From: Paucibacter sediminis
Lineage (GTDB): Bacteria > Pseudomonadota > Gammaproteobacteria > Burkholderiales > Burkholderiaceae_C
NCBI RefSeq assembly: GCF_030254645.1
Contig: NZ_CP116346.1
Coordinates: forward strand, 682,001 to 746,000
Reading direction: 5' to 3'
Length of the DNA stretch: 64,000 bases
This document shows, piece after piece, positions 7,515 through 17,587 of the stretch. Position 1 is the stretch's first letter, and every line of letters begins with the position of its first letter. Below the pieces are notes generated by a model that did no database searches, was not told the DNA's origin, and saw only the letters and a list, made by a program, of their open reading frames with translations. Both the position numbers and the translations under genes were made by a program.

Positions 7515-8882
7515 TGGCAGCGCCACGCCGCCGCCCAGCGCCTTGTAGAGCTGCACGCCGTTGACCAGCTGCGCCAGCCGCACCTGCAGCGCCGCCTGGC
7601 GCGCCGCGAAGCTGGCGCGCTGGGCGTCCAGCAGCTCCAGCGAGCTGGAGGCGCCGTTGGCAAAACGCAGCTCCACCAGTCGCAGACGCTCGGCCTCGGC
7701 CGCGGCCTGCGCATCCTGGGCGCGCGCCTGCTCGCCCAGCGTGGCCCGGCCCGCCAGCGCGTCGGCCACCTCGCGGAAGGCGCTCTGCACGCTCTTCTCG
7801 TACTGCGCCACCGCGATCTCGCGCGCCGCCTTGGCCGAGGCCAGGTTGGCTTCGTTGCGGCCGCTGTCGAAGATCGGCAGCAGCAGTTGCGAGGCAAAGC
7901 TCCAGGCGGTGTTCTTGAACAGGCCGTCGAGCTCCGAGCTGGCCGTGCCGAGGCTGGTGGTGAGCGTGATGCTGGGGAAGAAGGCCGCACGCGCCGCGCC
8001 GATATTGGCATTGGCGGCGCGCAGCAGGCTTTCGGCCTGCAGCACATCGGGCCGCTGCACCAGCACTTCGGAGGGCAGGCCGGCCGGCAGCTCGGCGAGC
8101 TGCTGCGCGGCCAGGGCCTGGCCCGCCGGCAGATCGGCCGGCAGGGGCTGGCCGAGCAGCAGCACCAGGGCGTTCTCGTCCTGGGCGCGCTGGCGTTCGG
8201 CCTGCGCCACGGCCGCACGCGCGGCCTCGAGCGCCGAGGCCGCGCCGGCCAGATCCAGGCTGGAGGCGGCGCCGTTGTCGAAGCGCAGCTTGAAGAGGCG
8301 ATGGCTGTCCTCGCGCGTCGCCAGGGTCTGGCGCGCCAGCTGCAGCAGCTCCTCGTCCGCCTGCAGGCCCAGATGGGCAGCGGCCACCGCGGCCACCAGG
8401 CTCAGCTGGGCCGCGCGCGCGCCCTCGGCGCTGGCCAGGTAGCGCTGCGTCGCCGCGTCGCTCTGGTTGCGCAGCTTGCCGAACAGGTCCAGTTCATAGG
8501 CACTGATCTGCAGGCCGGCCTGGTAGCTGCTGGTGATGGTGTCGTCCTTGCCGGGCTGGCGCGAGCTGGCCAGGCCGACGCCCACGGTGGGCAGCTGGTT
8601 CGCGGCACTGACGCGCGCCAGCGCCCGCGCCTGCTCCACATTCAGCAGGGCCACGCGCAGATCGCGGTTGTTCTGCAGCGCCAGCTCGATCAGCTTACGC
8701 AGCCGCGCATCAGCGTAATAGCGCTGCCAGTCCAGTTGCGCGGCCGCCTCGGGGCCCTGGCTGGGCTGGGCCCAGGACTGCGCCACTGGTGCGGCGGGGC
8801 GCTGATGCTCGGGCGCCAGATTCACGCAGCCGCTCAGGGCCGCGGCCATGAGGACACTCAAGGTCAGGATTTGCTTGCTCAT
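7503..8882 (-). CDS. Outer membrane efflux channel lipoprotein (OprM/NodT family)
   Basis: A 459-residue TolC-like channel subunit. The lipoprotein signal peptide is MSKQILTLSVLMAAALSGC, with lipobox LSGC and Cys at residue 19. A QRPAAPVAQSW segment follows, then two outer-membrane efflux repeats rich in Ala/Leu coiled coil (QNNRDLRVALLNVEQARA; AKAAREIAVAQYEKSVQ). The length suits the OprM family. It would provide the exit duct for the RND pump encoded just upstream; the gap to that gene is 1 bp. The stop codon lies in a copy of the dispersed motif GGGTCAGGTCTTGCC (7500-7514). Confidence 0.95.
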   Translation of the reverse strand: MSKQILTLSVLMAAALSGCVNLAPEHQRPAAPVAQSWAQPSQGPEAAAQLDWQRYYADARLRKLIELALQNNRDLRVALLNVEQARALARVSAANQLPTVGVGLASSRQPGKDDTITSSYQAGLQISAYELDLFGKLRNQSDAATQRYLASAEGARAAQLSLVAAVAAAHLGLQADEELLQLARQTLATREDSHRLFKLRFDNGAASSLDLAGAASALEAARAAVAQAERQRAQDENALVLLLGQPLPADLPAGQALAAQQLAELPAGLPSEVLVQRPDVLQAESLLRAANANIGAARAAFFPSITLTTSLGTASSELDGLFKNTAWSFASQLLLPIFDSGRNEANLASAKAAREIAVAQYEKSVQSAFREVADALAGRATLGEQARAQDAQAAAEAERLRLVELRFANGASSSLELLDAQRASFAARQAALQVRLAQLVNGVQLYKALGGGVALPGKT

Positions 8883-8883
8883 C

Positions 8884-11800
8884 TCAGCGGCCCTCCGTCG
8901 TGTTGCTGGCTTCACTCATTGCCGCCTCATGCGCATACAGCCGCCGCTGCCGGTCGCTGCCCTTGAAGATGCGTCGCACCACCAGGAAGAACACCGGCAC
9001 GAAGATCACCGCCAACACCGTGGCCGAGATCATGCCCGACAGCACGCCGGTGCCGATGGCACGCTGGCTGGCCGAGCCCGCGCCGGTGGCGAAGAACAGC
9101 GGCGTCACGCCCAGGATGAAGGCCATCGAGGTCATGATGATGGGGCGGAAGCGCAGATGGCAGGCTTCCAGGATGGCCTCGATCAGGCCCTTGCCCTCGG
9201 CCTGCAAGTCCTTCGCGAACTCGATGATCAGGATGGCGTTCTTGGCCGAGAGGCCGATGATGGTGATCAGGCCCACCTTGAAGTAGACGTCGTTGGGCAT
9301 GCCGCGCAGGCTGGCACCGGCCAGCGCACCCAGCAGACCCAGCGGCACCACCAGCAGCACCGAGAGCGGGATGGACCAGCTCTCGTACAGCGCCGCCAGG
9401 CACAGGAACACCGCCAGCAGCGAGAAGGCGAGCAGGATGGTGGCTTGCGAGCCCGAGAGCTTTTCCTCGCGCGACAGGCCGGTCCACTCATAGCCGATGC
9501 CGGGCGGCAGCTGCTTGACCATCTGCTCCAGCTCGGCCATGGCCGCGCCGGTGGAGGCACCGGGCGCGGCGTCGCCGGCCAGGCGCATCGCCGGGTAGCC
9601 GTTGTAGCGCGTGGCCTGCATCTGGCCGGTGATCCAGTGGGTGCGGGCAAAGGCCGACAGCGGCACGCCCTGGCCCTTGGCATTGCTGACGTTCAGGCGC
9701 AGCAGGTCCTCGGGCTGCATGCGGGCGGCGGCATCGGCCTGCACCACCACGCGCTGCAGGCGGCCGCTGCTGGGGAAGTCGTTCACATAGGCCGAGCCCA
9801 GCTGGGTGCCGATCACCGCGGCGATCGCGTCGTAGCTGACGCCCAGGGCGTTGGCCTTCTCGCGGTCGATGTCCAGCTGCAGCTGGGGGGCGTCTTCCAG
9901 GCCGTCGGGGCGCATGCCGGTGATGAGCTTGCTCTGGCTGGCCATGCCCATCAGCTGGTTGCGCGCGTTCAGCAGCGCCTCGTGGCCGAGGCCGGCGCGG
10001 TCCTGCAGGCGCAGGGCAAAGCCGGTGGCCGTGCCCAGCTCAGGGATGGGCGGGGGCGAGAGCGGGAAGATGAAGGCATCGCGCACCGCCATCATGGCGC
10101 CGAAGGCGCGGCCGGCCAGCGCCGAGGCGCTGTGCTGCGGGCCGACGCGCTCCTCCCAGGGCTTGAGCGGCACGAACACCAGCGCGGCGTTCTGGCCCTG
10201 GCCCGAGAAGGAGAAGCCGATCACGCCCACAGTGTGCTGCACCTCGGGCTGCTTGAGCATGAAGTCTTCCACCTGCTTGACGGCCGCCTCGGTGCGGCTG
10301 GCGGTAGCGCCCGGGGGCAGCTGCACATTGACGATCAGGTAGCCCTGGTCTTCGTTGGGCAGGAAGGAGGTGGGCATGCGGGTGTAGAGCAGGCCCACGG
10401 CCGCCACCACCACGCCATACACGATCAGCATGCGGCCGCTCTTCTTCAGCAGCTTGGCCACCCAGCCCTCATAGCCCTTGGCGGTGCGCGCGAAGCCGCG
10501 GTTGAACCAGCCGAAGAAGCCGGTCTTGGCGTGCGCATGGCCGGCCTGCACCGGCTTCAGCAGGGTGGCGCACAGCGCCGGCGTGAGCGTCAGCGCCATC
10601 AGCGCCGACAGCAGCATGGAGGCCACCATGGCCAGCGAGAACTGGCGATAGATATTGCCCACCGAGCCGGCAAAAAAGGCCATCGGCACGAACACCGACA
10701 CCAGCACCACGGTGATGCCGATGATGGCGCCCGAGATCTGGCTCATCGCCTTGCGCGTGGCCTGCAGGGGCGGCAGCCCCTCCTCGTTCATGATGCGCTC
10801 GACGTTCTCCACCACCACGATCGCGTCGTCGACCAGGATGCCGATCGCCAGCACCATGCCGAACAGCGTCAGCACATTGATGGAGAAGCCCATCCACAAC
10901 ATGATGGCGAAGGTGCCCAGCAGGGCCACCGGCACCACGATGGTGGGGATCAGGGTGTAGCGCCAGTTCTGCAGGAACAGGAACATCACCAGGAACACCA
11001 GAACGACGGCCTCGACCAGGGTCTCGACCACCTGGCTGATGGAGATCTTCACGAACTTGGACGAGTCGTAGGGGATCGCGTAGTTCACGCCCTCGGGGAA
11101 GTAGCGCTCCAGTTCCAGCATGCGCTCCTTCACCGCGGTGGCCGAGGCCAGGGCGTTGCCGCTGGGGGCCAGCTGGATGCCGATGCCGGTGCTGGGCTTG
11201 CCGTCCAGGCGTGAGTAGGAGCCATAGCTCTGGCCACCCAGCTCGATGCGCGCCACGTCCTTGAGGCGCACGCTGGAGCCGTCGGTATTGGCGCGCAGCA
11301 CGATGTTGCGGAACTGGTCCACCGTCTCGAGCTGGCCCTTCACCACCACCGTGGCCGACATGGTCTGGCTGGAGAGATTGGGCAGCTCGCCGATCGAGCC
11401 CGCCGGCACTAGCGCGTTCTGCGCGCGGATGGCGGCATTCACCTCGGCCGGGCTGATGTTGAAGGACAGCAGCTTGGCCGGGTCCAGCCAGATGCGCATG
11501 GCGCGCTCGGTGCCGAACAGCTGGGCCTGGCCGATGCCGGGCAGGCGCTGCAGTTCGGGGATGATGTTGCGCGAGGCATAGTCACCCAGGGCCACCGGGT
11601 CCAGCGTGCCGTTCTTGCTGGAGAGCGTGACGAAGAGCAGGAAGTTGCTGCGCGACTTGTCCACGCGCACGCCCTGCTGCACCACCTGGGCGGGCAGGCG
11701 CGGCGTGGCGCGGCCGAGGCGGTTCTGGATCTCGACCTGGGCCAGGTCGATATTCGTGCCGGGCTCGAAGGTGACGGTGATGGCGCCGGTGCCGTTGGCC

Positions 11801-12048
11801 TGGCTGACCGATTCCATATAGGCCAGGCCGGGCGCGCCATTGAGCTCCTGCTCGATCACCGAGACGACGCTCTCGTCCAGGGTCTTGGCCGATGCGCCCG
11901 GGTAGGCGGTGCTGATGACCAGCGATGGCGGCGCCACCGTGGGGTACTGCGCCACCGGCAGCTTGGTGACGGAGACCGCGCCGAACACCAGGATGAACAA
12001 GGCGATCACCCAGGCGAACACCGGCCTGTCAATGAAGAAACGTGACAT
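8884..12048 (-). CDS. RND multidrug efflux inner-membrane transporter (HAE1, AcrB/MexB type)
   Basis: A 1054-residue hydrophobe/amphiphile efflux-1 transporter. It begins MSRFFIDRPVFAWVIA, the conserved first transmembrane segment. The proton-relay region GILVDDAIVVVENVER lies near residue 400 with its Asp-Asp pair, and FFAGSVGNIYRQF and GASTGAAMAE follow in the usual order; the second transmembrane block (ending GTGVLSGMISATVLAVIFVPVFF) is intact. Twelve membrane spans with two large periplasmic loops are expected. It exports drugs, solvents or metabolites using proton motive force with the adaptor and channel encoded beside it. The length is normal and no disruption is visible. Confidence 0.97.
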   Translation of the reverse strand: MSRFFIDRPVFAWVIALFILVFGAVSVTKLPVAQYPTVAPPSLVISTAYPGASAKTLDESVVSVIEQELNGAPGLAYMESVSQANGTGAITVTFEPGTNIDLAQVEIQNRLGRATPRLPAQVVQQGVRVDKSRSNFLLFVTLSSKNGTLDPVALGDYASRNIIPELQRLPGIGQAQLFGTERAMRIWLDPAKLLSFNISPAEVNAAIRAQNALVPAGSIGELPNLSSQTMSATVVVKGQLETVDQFRNIVLRANTDGSSVRLKDVARIELGGQSYGSYSRLDGKPSTGIGIQLAPSGNALASATAVKERMLELERYFPEGVNYAIPYDSSKFVKISISQVVETLVEAVVLVFLVMFLFLQNWRYTLIPTIVVPVALLGTFAIMLWMGFSINVLTLFGMVLAIGILVDDAIVVVENVERIMNEEGLPPLQATRKAMSQISGAIIGITVVLVSVFVPMAFFAGSVGNIYRQFSLAMVASMLLSALMALTLTPALCATLLKPVQAGHAHAKTGFFGWFNRGFARTAKGYEGWVAKLLKKSGRMLIVYGVVVAAVGLLYTRMPTSFLPNEDQGYLIVNVQLPPGATASRTEAAVKQVEDFMLKQPEVQHTVGVIGFSFSGQGQNAALVFVPLKPWEERVGPQHSASALAGRAFGAMMAVRDAFIFPLSPPPIPELGTATGFALRLQDRAGLGHEALLNARNQLMGMASQSKLITGMRPDGLEDAPQLQLDIDREKANALGVSYDAIAAVIGTQLGSAYVNDFPSSGRLQRVVVQADAAARMQPEDLLRLNVSNAKGQGVPLSAFARTHWITGQMQATRYNGYPAMRLAGDAAPGASTGAAMAELEQMVKQLPPGIGYEWTGLSREEKLSGSQATILLAFSLLAVFLCLAALYESWSIPLSVLLVVPLGLLGALAGASLRGMPNDVYFKVGLITIIGLSAKNAILIIEFAKDLQAEGKGLIEAILEACHLRFRPIIMTSMAFILGVTPLFFATGAGSASQRAIGTGVLSGMISATVLAVIFVPVFFLVVRRIFKGSDRQRRLYAHEAAMSEASNTTEGR

Positions 12049-12066
12049 GTGTGGTGCCTCCTCGGC

Positions 12067-13311
12067 TTAGCGGCTGGCGGCGGAGGCCGGTGCTGCTGCG
12101 GCGTTGGGCACCCACGGCACCGGCGTCACCGGCGCGCCGGGCACGAACATCTTCTGGAAACCGTCGACGATGACTTGATCGCCCGGCTTGAGGCCGTCCA
12201 GCACCACCCATTGGTTGCCCTGGGCCGCGCCCACCTTGACCATGCGCGGCTCGGGCTTGTTGCCGGCGCCGACGATCAACACCGAGTCACCCTGGTTGCT
12301 GCGCTTGACCGCCTGCTGCGGCAGCAGGATGCCGGCGGGCAGCTCGGCCTGCGCCAGGCGCACGCGCACATATTGGCCGGGCAAGAGCTGACCCTCGTTG
12401 TTCGGCACCTCGGCGCGCAGCAGCACCTGGCCCGAGCTGGCGTCCACGCTCAGGTCGGTGAAGAGCAATTTGCCGGGCTTGGCCAGCTCGCTGCCATCGT
12501 CCAGGGCAATGCGCACCTGCGCCGCCTGGGCGCCGGCCGAGCGCAGTTGGCCCTTGGCCAGCGCGGCGCGCAGCTGCTGCACCTCATTGGCGCTCTGGGT
12601 GAAGTTCACGTAGACGCTGGAGGTCTGCTGGATCAGCGCCAGCTGGGTGGCCTCGGCGGCGCTCACCAGGGCGCCCTCGGTCACCAGGGCACGGCCGATG
12701 CGGCCGGAGATCGGCGCCGTCACATGGGCGTAGTCCACGTTCAGCTTGGCGGTCTGGATCGCGGCCTTGGCGGCAGCCACATCGGCCTCGGCGGACTTGG
12801 CGGCCGCCACCGAGCTCAGGTATTCCTGCTGGCTGATCGCCTTGGCATCCACCAGAGGCTTGTTGCGTTCGGCCTGAGCCGCCGCCTGGGCCAGATTGGC
12901 CTGGGCCTTGGCCAGGCTGGCCTGGGCACTTTCCAGCGCGGCCAGGTAGGGGGCCGGATCGATCTGGAACAGCGGCTGGCCGGCCTTGACCTCGCTGCCT
13001 TCGGTGAACAGGCGCTTCAGCACCACGCCGTTCACGCGCGCCCGCACCTGGGCGGTGCGCTGGGCCTCCACGCGGCCCGGTAGCTCGGTCTGCAGCGCCA
13101 CCGCCTGCAACTCGGCCTTCAGCACGCCCACCGGGGCCGGCGGCGGCATGCCACCGCCACCCGCGCCGGCGGCCTTGTCGCCGCCGCCGCAGGCGCTGAG
13201 CGCCGCGGCCACCGCCACCACAAGGGGCAGCAGGTAAAGGGCGCGGGCACGCAGGCCAGCGCCGGATGAGGATGTTGCGGCGACTGTTACTGCTTCTTCT
13301 TGGACTGGCAT
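12067..13311 (-). CDS. RND efflux periplasmic adaptor (membrane fusion protein)
   Basis: A 414-residue AcrA/MexA-type adaptor. A lipoprotein-like signal ends in LSACGGG (Cys near residue 40, after an unusually long 25-residue N-tail). The barrel-sandwich hybrid begins TELPGRVEAQRTAQVRARVNG; an alpha-hairpin rich in Ala/Gln follows, then the second lipoyl half (VTAPISGRIGRALVTEG) and the beta-barrel. First gene of the operon adaptor-pump-channel. The ATG at 13311 has AGGA about 10 nt upstream. An operator-like palindrome (13394-13419) lies 83 bp upstream, shared with the divergent TetR gene. Confidence 0.95.
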   Translation of the reverse strand: MPVQEEAVTVAATSSSGAGLRARALYLLPLVVAVAAALSACGGGDKAAGAGGGGMPPPAPVGVLKAELQAVALQTELPGRVEAQRTAQVRARVNGVVLKRLFTEGSEVKAGQPLFQIDPAPYLAALESAQASLAKAQANLAQAAAQAERNKPLVDAKAISQQEYLSSVAAAKSAEADVAAAKAAIQTAKLNVDYAHVTAPISGRIGRALVTEGALVSAAEATQLALIQQTSSVYVNFTQSANEVQQLRAALAKGQLRSAGAQAAQVRIALDDGSELAKPGKLLFTDLSVDASSGQVLLRAEVPNNEGQLLPGQYVRVRLAQAELPAGILLPQQAVKRSNQGDSVLIVGAGNKPEPRMVKVGAAQGNQWVVLDGLKPGDQVIVDGFQKMFVPGAPVTPVPWVPNAAAAPASAASR

Positions 13312-13393
13312 CACGATGGGATTCCTCTCTGCAACTCGGTAGAACAACGACGAACGGCGCGTCGGTTTTCGACATGGGGATGGGGCGGAGTAT

Positions 13394-13419
13394 AAACATA
13401 CATTCGCGTATGTATGTTT
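13394..13419. promoter_or_regulatory. AcrR/TtgR-type operator palindrome
   Basis: AAACATACAT-N6-ATGTATGTTT is a perfect dyad with 10-bp arms. It lies between the divergent adaptor and TetR genes, 22 bp before the TetR start. The arms closely match the ACATACATT...AATGTATGT core of the known E. coli AcrR operator. On the minus strand a TATACT sequence abuts the dyad and may be the -10 of the efflux operon, so binding would block it. Confidence 0.85.
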
Positions 13420-13441
13420 CTTGACCTAAAATCCCTACACC

Positions 13442-14152
13442 ATGGCCAGGAAAACCAAGCAAGAAGCAATGGAGACACGCCACCGCCTGCTCGACGCGGC
13501 GGAGCAGCTCTTCCATCAGCACGGGGTTTCACACACCTCGCTGCAGGATATCGCGCAGGCCGCCGGCCTGACGCGCGGCGCCATCTATTGGCACTTCGAG
13601 GACAAGGCCGAGCTCTTCGACGCCATGATGGAACGCGCCGCCATGCCGCTGGAAGAAGGCATGAGCATGACGAGCGAGGCCTCGCCGCAGCTGAGCCTGG
13701 CCGAGCTGCGCTGGGGCCTGGTGAACGTCTTCTACTCGGCCATGCACAACGAGCGCACCCGGCGCGTGTTCGAGATCGCGATGCAGAAGGTGGAGTACAC
13801 CGGCGAGCTGCAGGCCCTGAAGGACCGCAAGCTCAGCGCCCATCGCGATTGGCGCGCGCAAAACCAGGCCGCGTTCGACCATGCGGTGGCCCTGGGCCAG
13901 CTGCCCAAGGCGATGGACACCCGCCTCGCCGCGATCGCCCTGGTGGCCCTGGTGGACGGGCTGATCCATCAATGGATCATGGACCCCGAGTCCTTCGACC
14001 TGATGCAGGTGGGCCAGGCCAGCGTGGAGGGCTTTCTCACCAGCCTGGCGCAAAGCGGCAGCGCCCTGCTGCCGCCCATGAGCGCCGAGGAACGGGCCCG
14101 CCTGGGCCAGGCCGGCATTTGCCGGCGCGCGGCACAAAGCCACGCCGAATGA
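13442..14152 (+). CDS. TetR-family repressor of the adjacent efflux operon (AcrR/TtgR-like)
   Basis: A 236-residue regulator. The N-terminal helix-turn-helix (about residues 10-56) reads TRHRLLDAAEQLF, HGVSHTSLQDIAQAAG and TRGAIYWHFEDKAELF, the form typical of AcrR, TtgR and MexR-type TetR proteins. The C-terminal ligand-binding domain (about 75-210) carries MHNERTRRVFEIA, also typical of AcrR relatives. It should bind the palindrome at 13394-13419 and release it on binding pump substrates. The start at 13442 is preceded by no strong Shine-Dalgarno. Confidence 0.93.
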   Translation: MARKTKQEAMETRHRLLDAAEQLFHQHGVSHTSLQDIAQAAGLTRGAIYWHFEDKAELFDAMMERAAMPLEEGMSMTSEASPQLSLAELRWGLVNVFYSAMHNERTRRVFEIAMQKVEYTGELQALKDRKLSAHRDWRAQNQAAFDHAVALGQLPKAMDTRLAAIALVALVDGLIHQWIMDPESFDLMQVGQASVEGFLTSLAQSGSALLPPMSAEERARLGQAGICRRAAQSHAE

Positions 14153-14251
14153 CCTTTCAAGCCCCGGGCCTTCGTCGGGAGGGTTCGGGTTTGTGCCGAG
14201 TCAAGGGACAATCGCGGGTTGCCCGCGCCCGATTGATCTGAAAGCCCTGCC

Positions 14252-16549
<2,298 letters not shown>

Positions 16550-16560
16550 GCGGGGGCTGA

Positions 16561-16911
16561 TCAGGGCTGGGGCGGTGGCTCCGACTGCGTTTCGGCTGGC
16601 TGCGCCTGCCAGGCACGCCACAGTCTGAGCGCCTGCAAGCCCGTCTTCAGCAGGCCCAGCAGGCCGGCCACCTTGGCCGGGCGGCGCAGCATCAGCACCA
16701 CGCCGGCCACCCCCAGGCCGGTGGCCGCCGCCCGCCAAGGCGGTGGCAGGCCGCGCAGCAGGCGCAGGCCGCGCCAGGCCCAGGGCATCCAGCCCAGCGG
16801 CCGCACCAGCTCGCGCACGTCGGCCTGCAGATCGCCACGCAGCGTGGCGCTGCGCATGCGCAACTCCAGCTGGCGCAGGCGCAGCGTCTGTTCTGCATCG
16901 CGCCAGATCAT
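16561..16911 (-). CDS. YqjK-like small membrane-associated protein
   Basis: A 116-residue protein starting MIWRDAEQTLRLRQLELRMRSATLRGDL, a basic amphipathic helix. A single hydrophobic helix follows near residues 65-80 (AAATGLGVAGVVLML), then a Pro/Gln-rich end. The pattern and its position after a YqjE-like gene resemble YqjK of the yqjDEK stress cluster. Its ATG overlaps the yqjE-like stop (ATGA), so the two are coupled. Function unknown; sequence similarity to enterobacterial YqjK is at best weak. Confidence 0.65.
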   Translation of the reverse strand: MIWRDAEQTLRLRQLELRMRSATLRGDLQADVRELVRPLGWMPWAWRGLRLLRGLPPPWRAAATGLGVAGVVLMLRRPAKVAGLLGLLKTGLQALRLWRAWQAQPAETQSEPPPQP

Positions 16912-17309
16912 GATGACGAGCTCCCCAGAGCGTCGCGGTCGCGCGCCAGTTCGGCGGCGCTGGCGGCGAACACCCCGTCGGGGCTCTGCAGCCGGTCGCG
17001 CGCCCGCCCCAGCATGGCGTAGCCCAGGCCGGCGTACACCAGGCACAGCCCCAGTGCCACCGCCCAGCGCCAGCCCTCGGGGCTCAGCAGCAGCAGGGCC
17101 AAGCTCAGCATCACCACCGCTGCCATCACCAGCATCACGGCCAGCAGGGCCGTCACCAGAGCCGAGACTAGGCGCAGCTTCTCAGCCTCGAGCTCGGTGC
17201 CCAGCAGTTCCAGGCGCAGCTGCAGCAGTACCAACAGATGGCCGCCCAAGCGCTGCAGCGCTGGCTTCAGCCCGCTGCCGGCGCCATCATCAGTTGCGGG
17301 GCTGCTCAT
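16908..17309 (-). CDS. YqjE-like membrane protein (DUF1469, holin-superfamily fold)
   Basis: A 133-residue protein. An N-terminal amphipathic stretch (LLQLRLELLGTELEAEKLRL) precedes two transmembrane helices (about 47-75 and 80-100), and the tail is charged. This is the DUF1469/YqjE layout, found in many proteobacteria next to DUF883 (YqjD) proteins and tied to stationary-phase or osmotic stress. The start is the ATG at 17309. It is upstream of and coupled to the YqjK-like gene. In this window the DUF883 partner (19878-20192) is separated from it by a divergent c-di-GMP gene. Confidence 0.75.
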   Translation of the reverse strand: MSSPATDDGAGSGLKPALQRLGGHLLVLLQLRLELLGTELEAEKLRLVSALVTALLAVMLVMAAVVMLSLALLLLSPEGWRWAVALGLCLVYAGLGYAMLGRARDRLQSPDGVFAASAAELARDRDALGSSSS

Positions 17310-17587
17310 GCCTCATCTCCGTGTGAACGAATGCCAGCATTGTGCTCGCAGCGCTGCAAATCAGGGTAAGGCCTGTCCCTCCCTAGACACAGGGAGGCGC
17401 CGGCTTGGGCTACAGTCCGGCTAGCAGACAAAGACCTATGACCAAAGCCTCGAAGAAGCGCCACAACACCCGCTTGATCGCCACGATCGAGCCTGTCGGT
17501 GCGGTCCATAGTGGCGCAAAGGCTGGGCTTGAGGCAAGCTACGGCGTGCTCGTACTTGTCCGCCTCACCACCCCCAAGGTTGAATAA

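Noticed and set aside
8848..11214. A 788-codon open frame on the plus strand, antisense to the RND transporter
   Set aside because: Gln/His/Arg-rich shadow of a strongly supported gene; no domain or ribosome-binding site.
16908..17309. A prophage, suggested by the holin-superfamily fold of the YqjE-like protein
   Set aside because: No other phage gene is near; DUF1469 is a chromosomal stress family.
17405..17587. 60-codon open frame before the EAL gene
   Set aside because: No family resemblance and no ribosome-binding site; it ends at the base before the EAL gene start and looks like leader DNA.
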